Of a DNA stretch of 64,000 nt, positions 58,768-64,000 are shown piece by piece; the first letter of the stretch is position 1, and each line of letters opens with the position of its first letter. Origin of the DNA: Akebia trifoliata (Eukaryota; Streptophyta; Magnoliopsida; Ranunculales; Lardizabalaceae); contig CM030711.1 of assembly GCA_017979445.1 (NCBI GenBank), forward strand, positions 40,409,560 through 40,473,559. Reading direction: 5' to 3'. Both the position numbers and the translations under genes were made by a program. Under the pieces are notes generated by a model. It made no database searches. It was not told the DNA's origin and saw only the letters and a list, made by a program, of their open reading frames with translations.

Positions 58768-59945
58768 ACGATTTGGGGTGATGAATGACGAATGAAGAAT
58801 GAAGAATGAAGAATGAAATAATCATAACTTCAAAGATTTAGATGTAACTTTTGATTTTTTCTTGATAATTTATGACAATGATGACGAACAAAGAAATCAT
58901 ATTGATAAATTTGGGGGTCCAACTCCAAAACCAATTGGCTATGAGTGGATAGGCCTAAGAGCTTATAAGGAGAAAGACAGAGGCAATGAGTGTCCGATGT
59001 GGGACTAAACTCTACACGCCCCATTAAGTATGTGCTGGACTAGGCCAAAACACCTGGAGATATGAACTGGATGACGTGAGACTTAAGTCAACACATACTT
59101 TAAAGGTTTTGTTGTAATGTTTGATTCGATTATTCGTTATTATAGTACATTCATTTTGGGTATTTTGAAAAGATCTATCCAATGTCAACGTTGAAAAGTA
59201 AAAAAAGAATAAAAAATTGAAGTGCCAAGATCAATGAGATCGACTTTTGTAGCTCCACATTGGATGGATCCCAAAATACCCAAAAAAAACATGTCTATGA
59301 TAAAGAAAAAAAATGCCCGTTCTCTCTTCCTCGCCCCCCCGGCTTGATTGTAGACTTAGAACACAAGAATAAATTAATCAAATTGTTGATATTGACATTT
59401 GAATCGTTGAAATCTACTTTTGAAGCATTTAGATCTATTCTTCAAATGTCGAGATCAATGTTCTAATTATCAATAACAATGACTGAAGTTCAAACATTGA
59501 TCTCAATGTCGATGGACATATTTGGATTTATAGAACATGAGAATATGGTTAAAACATAGAGATTGACCTGTTTCAACCAATCATCAAGATCAATGCTTCA
59601 AGCATCGAGATTAACACTTCAAAATGTTGATTTCGACATTGCAATCATTTATCTCAATACTTCAAAAAAAAAAAAAAATTTCGATTCGAGACTGGATAGA
59701 TGTTCTTGAAATACCCCAAAAAAATATCTTATAATGAAAAAAATAGACACTCTTACAACTAAGTCTTCAATAATTATGAGTATTTCGTTCTCCATTTCTC
59801 ATTCATTGTTAGAAGCAATAGATAGAAAATTAGATCTAAATCTCCGAAATCGTGAGTATATTATCCATTTGTCATTTATCATCATAAACAGTCAGAATCT
59901 ATTGCAATTACCTTTGAAAAACTTAGGTAAATTAAAAGACGCAAG
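58768..59945. mobile_element. Long-inverted-repeat fold-back element, copy 2
   Basis: The left end (repeated GAATGAAGAAT, then AACTTCAAAGATTTAGATGT) is imperfectly inverse to the right end (TTAGATCTAAATCTCCGAAA, ATTTGTCATTTATCATC, about 59828-59915). The same sequences end copy 1 at 53900-55110. An internal hairpin at 59147-59292 has arms ATTTTGGGTATTTTG and CCCAAAATACCCAAA. 58855-59110 looks like a later insertion within the left arm. Confidence 0.62.
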
Positions 59946-62480
59946 AAAATGAACATTTGTTAAAAGAGATGAGAGTTTGGGTTGATTTTTTTGGGTTAAA
60001 AGAAGAAGAGATGTGTGGAAGAAAAGATGCAGGGAAGATCAAGTTTGGGTTGATTTTTAGTGATAAAAAGATAAAGTTTGATTTTTAGGGTGTAAAGAAA
60101 GCATAAAGGTACTTTGATCTTTAGGATGTAATTATTGTAGTAAATGAATCTATTTCTTATATTACTTTTGAAATGACTTGTCTTCTTAATTATCACATTC
60201 TTGTGGAATTTTTACATCTATGTATTTTTGCCAACATTATTGAATTACTTTTTTTTTATTTTTTATTTATATATATTAAAAAAATATGTTTATTTGCAGA
60301 CTCTTAACTCAAGACAATCAATTATGATTCCATTTTGATATCAATTAATTGGATATTTTATGTATGTTGTAGGGAAGTTATAAAAAAAAATGTATGTAGG
60401 GTATGTATGTATGAGATTGGCTTGTATGGAATGAAAGACCAACTATTTATATGGATCTCACATCCACGTGGCACCCAAAAAAAAGATTAGGTGCAATCTG
60501 GATGTATAATATAGTTAGGTGGATACTTTCTGTGATCTATATAATATAAAAAATGTGTTTCATCAGATTTGAGATAAAAATTGATAGTTAGCTACATGAG
60601 CTTGAGTTTATGCCCTTAGGGAAGCTACAATGAGAGCGTGTCGTGATGTAGGGAGGGGTACCCGTTGCATGACTAAGCGAAACCGTAGTATTAATTGCTG
60701 CTTTTCTGCTTAGCTTGATTGATCGTGTAGCAACGAACTGCTTGAATCTAAAACCCTAAGCATTCCACCCCTAACAAGCATAATTGGTTTAATGCCAAAT
60801 TTTAGGAATTCCTGGCTAAAAAATAAATGAAAAAAGATATTTTTTTATAATATTTTTTCAACGCAAATAAAATTTAAGAGTTTAGTGGCCATTCATTTTC
60901 AAAGCCTTTGATAAGGAGAAGAAAATATATAATTTTTAAATTTTCTATACTTAATCTAAGCCGTAAACCCAAAAAGGTTGAGGTGTCATTAGGACCAATG
61001 TGAAAGTCCATGTGATCCAAATGAAAACCTCAATCCAAGTTCTGCATGGTCATTTGGTAGATGTGTGAATTTTCGTCTCCAAATTATTTTGTTTCGGAGT
61101 CGTCAACATTCATTGAATTCAAGATCATAAATGATCACTCCAAATAATGATTCTTTTGTTGTTCTTGGCTCAGAGATTAGGGTTAGGTTATTTGGTTAAA
61201 CAAGGGTAAAAGTGTTAGGGATCTCTTTTCCTATCTTTTGCTGGCCGCATAACATAAATTATCATTTTTGAAATTTAGGAATATGATCTAATTTAGACAT
61301 CAAATTGGGATGACGTTGGATAATTTTAGTATTTGGGGAGCTGAATACATTAAGGAATTAACTCAACCGTCCGTCCATTTTCAAAGCTTTTGATTAGGTT
61401 AAACATTACATGAAATGGGGGTAAATTCGATGCCAAGGTCCGTCGAATTTACCCCTTTTTTACGTAGTGAAATACTTTTTTTTGAATAACATTTTAAAAT
61501 TTAATATCATCATTTTGTTTGGATTGAAGTGTTATTTAGCAATTCAAACCTTCAAAATTACATTTTAAAGTCATTTCAATGGACTTTTAGGCATTTTTTT
61601 TTTTTAAATTTTTTTATAGAAAGATAATTTTATAATTTCTTTTGGCAGAGTAAGCTTTAACAATTAGTACTTAAAAGTCTTTTTCAGAATTTTGTAATTA
61701 ATTTTTGCAATGTAAAGAGATAGCGTTTCATATCTCTTACTGATTTTAAAACTACATCAATTTTGAGATAATTTATAATGGTATATGGGTGGGGAGTGGA
61801 GACTCACATCCATTAAAACTAACCAATTTATCATAATTATAGAGAAAATGGGGACATATCTGTCAACTTCTTTTCCTTGTTTCCAATCATCTCTTACCCT
61901 TTTTGACCGTTACTAAAAAAAAGTACATTTTATAACCATTTGATTCAAGCAGATCACCAATCAACAGATGTTCCTTCACAACCCAATCCTTCAAAAAAAA
62001 TTTAATAAAATGCCACGTGTCAAAAGAGCAGATATGGTGTTAGGTGAGAACACCCAACTTCTAGAGTACAGGAATATCTGCACTGCACTAGTGTGCTGTT
62101 AATTTAAGTTGAGGGTGCAGGAGGTATCATAATAGTCGATTTTAGCTGAAACAGTAATTTAATGAAAATAGGTGTAGTCTATCTGCAACAGCAACAGAGA
62201 GAAACAGTGCTTTATTGGGTGCATGGTTGGCCCATTTTGCCATAATTCCGGGCCCTAACTGTACAGATCCATCATAATTCTACCCCCTTTGCCACTCCAA
62301 GACTAGTCACTGTCCTGTCCTTTTTCATCTAACACCTTGGGCTTTAACTCATTTGCATCCATTGGTGGACCCACTTTAAATTCTAACAGTGGGAAACAAA
62401 TTTTTTATTATTATTTATTTTTCATCTCTTTAATTTTGATGATAAAACCCTTGAGTCCACAAGATGATGTTGTTAAGAAA
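59946..62480. other. Intergenic, nothing recognised
   Basis: AT-rich, with no open frame, RNA gene or clear repeat boundary supported on either strand. Confidence 0.5.
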
Positions 62481-62489
62481 ACAGGCACA

Positions 62490-62760
62490 ATCGAAATAAG
62501 ATAACGAATCGAAAGATAAAATATTAGACAAGATGCAATTATACAAAGAAACACAAAGATTTTACATGATTTCCTCAAGATTGAGGTACGTCTATGGATA
62601 ACACCGGTTTCATTATGAAGAGAAAACTCGTAGTTATAGGTTACACCATTTCACCAAAAAACGAGAAATATAAATATCCTAGGAAATCTAACTAGGGTTT
62701 TACAGTACCTCCTTGTTGATCAGTATTATCAGGTTCCACAAACAACGACAGATCCAATAA
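62490..62760. repeat. Possible Copia LTR fragment
   Basis: ACACAAAGATTTTACATG and AAGATTGAGGTACGTC followed by TGGATAACACCGG resemble a phrase common in plant copia LTRs (ACGTGGTTCGG...CCTACGTCCACGG). No ends or primer site were identified. Confidence 0.3.
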
Positions 62761-64000
62761 GAGAAGTTATTCTTTAAAAGTGTTGCAATGCAATTGATAA
62801 TTTAATGGTTTAAGTATACTTTTAAACTTTGAATCCAATTCTATTTCTTATAACAACTGACTTTTAACTAAAAATTAAAAAAAAAAAAAATTCTAAAATA
62901 GTAAAATTCCCAATTGAATTTAATTCCAAAAATTCTAAAATGATTATAGTACATATATTAGATGGAAAATTTACAAAATATAGTACAAACTCGAATTGAA
63001 ATTTGACTCCTCAAAATAATTTCATGTCGTAAATTGTCCGACATTGCCCATCATAGGCCTCGTTGTTAGCTTTTCAAATGGGTATTATATTGTGATGGCG
63101 ATAATTGCTAATGATGTTACATCCGATCCATTGAAAGCTAAGGTGCACCGAGGTACTTTTATTTACTCTTTCAATGTGGTTTCTTCTAATCTAGGCACCT
63201 GATAAGTTTGACCCTTTTTACATTCATAATGATGGAATCCAATGGATGGAAATCATGAATCAAGGTGAATTTTGGTTGCATATATCCACTAAAAAGTAGA
63301 TTGAACTAAGTATTATTGGGTCCCACATTTTGCTATTCTCACAAAATTAAAGCATGGGATCTAATTCATTAATCTATAGCTAATTTATAAGATATGGAAC
63401 ATTATTAGGTATTTGCAAATACAAATGCAATAACAGAAGACATAGCTTTATAAGGAATAATTGAATGAAAGAAAATGATTTATAGGGTGTTGGGTAAAAT
63501 TAGTCAACTATAGATTGTAGGATTCACAATCTTGTTCAAGTAAAAGTACCCGTTATGAGGTGGCATGAACCAGAATGGGCCCACACCAACATGACCTGCT
63601 AACACCCTCACATCTATGATCTTACCCTAAACAACCACCCTTCATTCATAGAACCCCCTACATAAAGTCAGTGTAAGTATGTGTGTGGGGGACCAAAATA
63701 TTAAATTTGATTTTAAACCTCTTGGTGCCACTATTACTAAATGTCCTTATTCTCAACTACCTAAGAGTTACCATCTTTAGAAACCCTAATTCTCTTAATT
63801 TGGTTTTCTTTTATTCTGGCTTGGCTCTGAACATGCCATTATTCATTCACTTGATCTCCTCTCATTAACTCTTTTTGATGGCTCGTGAGTGGTTGTTGTC
63901 GCGCATCTTTCCTATTTATGTTCCCATTAGGTGGTTTGATTGCGATGTTTCTTTTCGAACTAGTGTTGACACTGTTCCGATGCCCATCTGTGTAATTGTG
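62761..64000. other. Intergenic, nothing recognised
   Basis: No gene or element is supported. The last 350 bases are less AT-rich with a few CG dinucleotides, so a gene could begin just beyond the window, but no start or splice pattern is visible. Confidence 0.4.

Noticed and set aside
63683..63868. Leu-rich 61-residue frame near the window end
   Set aside because: No motif, no start context and no splice continuation; AT-rich sequence often gives such frames.

Overview
The window is plant nuclear DNA, most likely from a dicot whose species cannot be fixed from sequence alone. The evidence is GT-AG introns of up to 6 kb, a dirigent gene, a QALGGH zinc-finger gene, AT-rich intergenic DNA and many plant-type transposable elements. 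Four protein-coding genes can be supported, and everything else recognisable is mobile-element DNA.

Genes. (1) 409-19435 (+) is mitochondrial-type citrate synthase: the last 16 exons, 419 residues, with all three catalytic residues. Its 5' exons lie upstream of the window. (2) 20761-21315 (+) is an intronless dirigent protein with a signal peptide. (3) 35586-39420 (+) is a six-exon gene for a conserved-looking 157-residue small membrane protein of unknown function, rebuilt here by splicing. (4) 51934-52608 (-) is a single-finger C2H2 repressor of the GIS/ZFP5/ZFP6/ZFP8 type with a C-terminal EAR motif. The genes belong to unrelated pathways (TCA cycle, phenoxy-radical coupling, unknown, epidermal/trichome-type regulation) and show no functional cluster.

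Elements inside citrate synthase introns. Intron 907-4001 has a solo LTR with target duplication CATAT. Intron 6767-12951 has a deleted Ty3/gypsy element with a second copy of the same family inserted into it, each with its own target duplication. Intron 13824-18920 has a decayed minus-strand L1-type LINE cut by a 1.9 kb LTR-bounded insert.

Elements between genes. 26762-34988 is a decayed hAT transposon (BED finger, transposase, hAT dimerisation domain, Gly/Tyr-rich tail) split by a 3 kb solo LTR; a 486 bp internally deleted relative lies 17 bp downstream. 40218-40502 is a tRNA-derived SINE with a perfect 18 bp target duplication. 41344-45485 is a rearranged cluster of a short LTR retrotransposon with initiator-Met primer sites and gag zinc-knuckle remnants. 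53.9-59.9 kb is rich in fold-back elements with long inverted repeats, some forming hairpins. Several MITE-like elements occur elsewhere. Most of 59950-64000 shows nothing recognisable.
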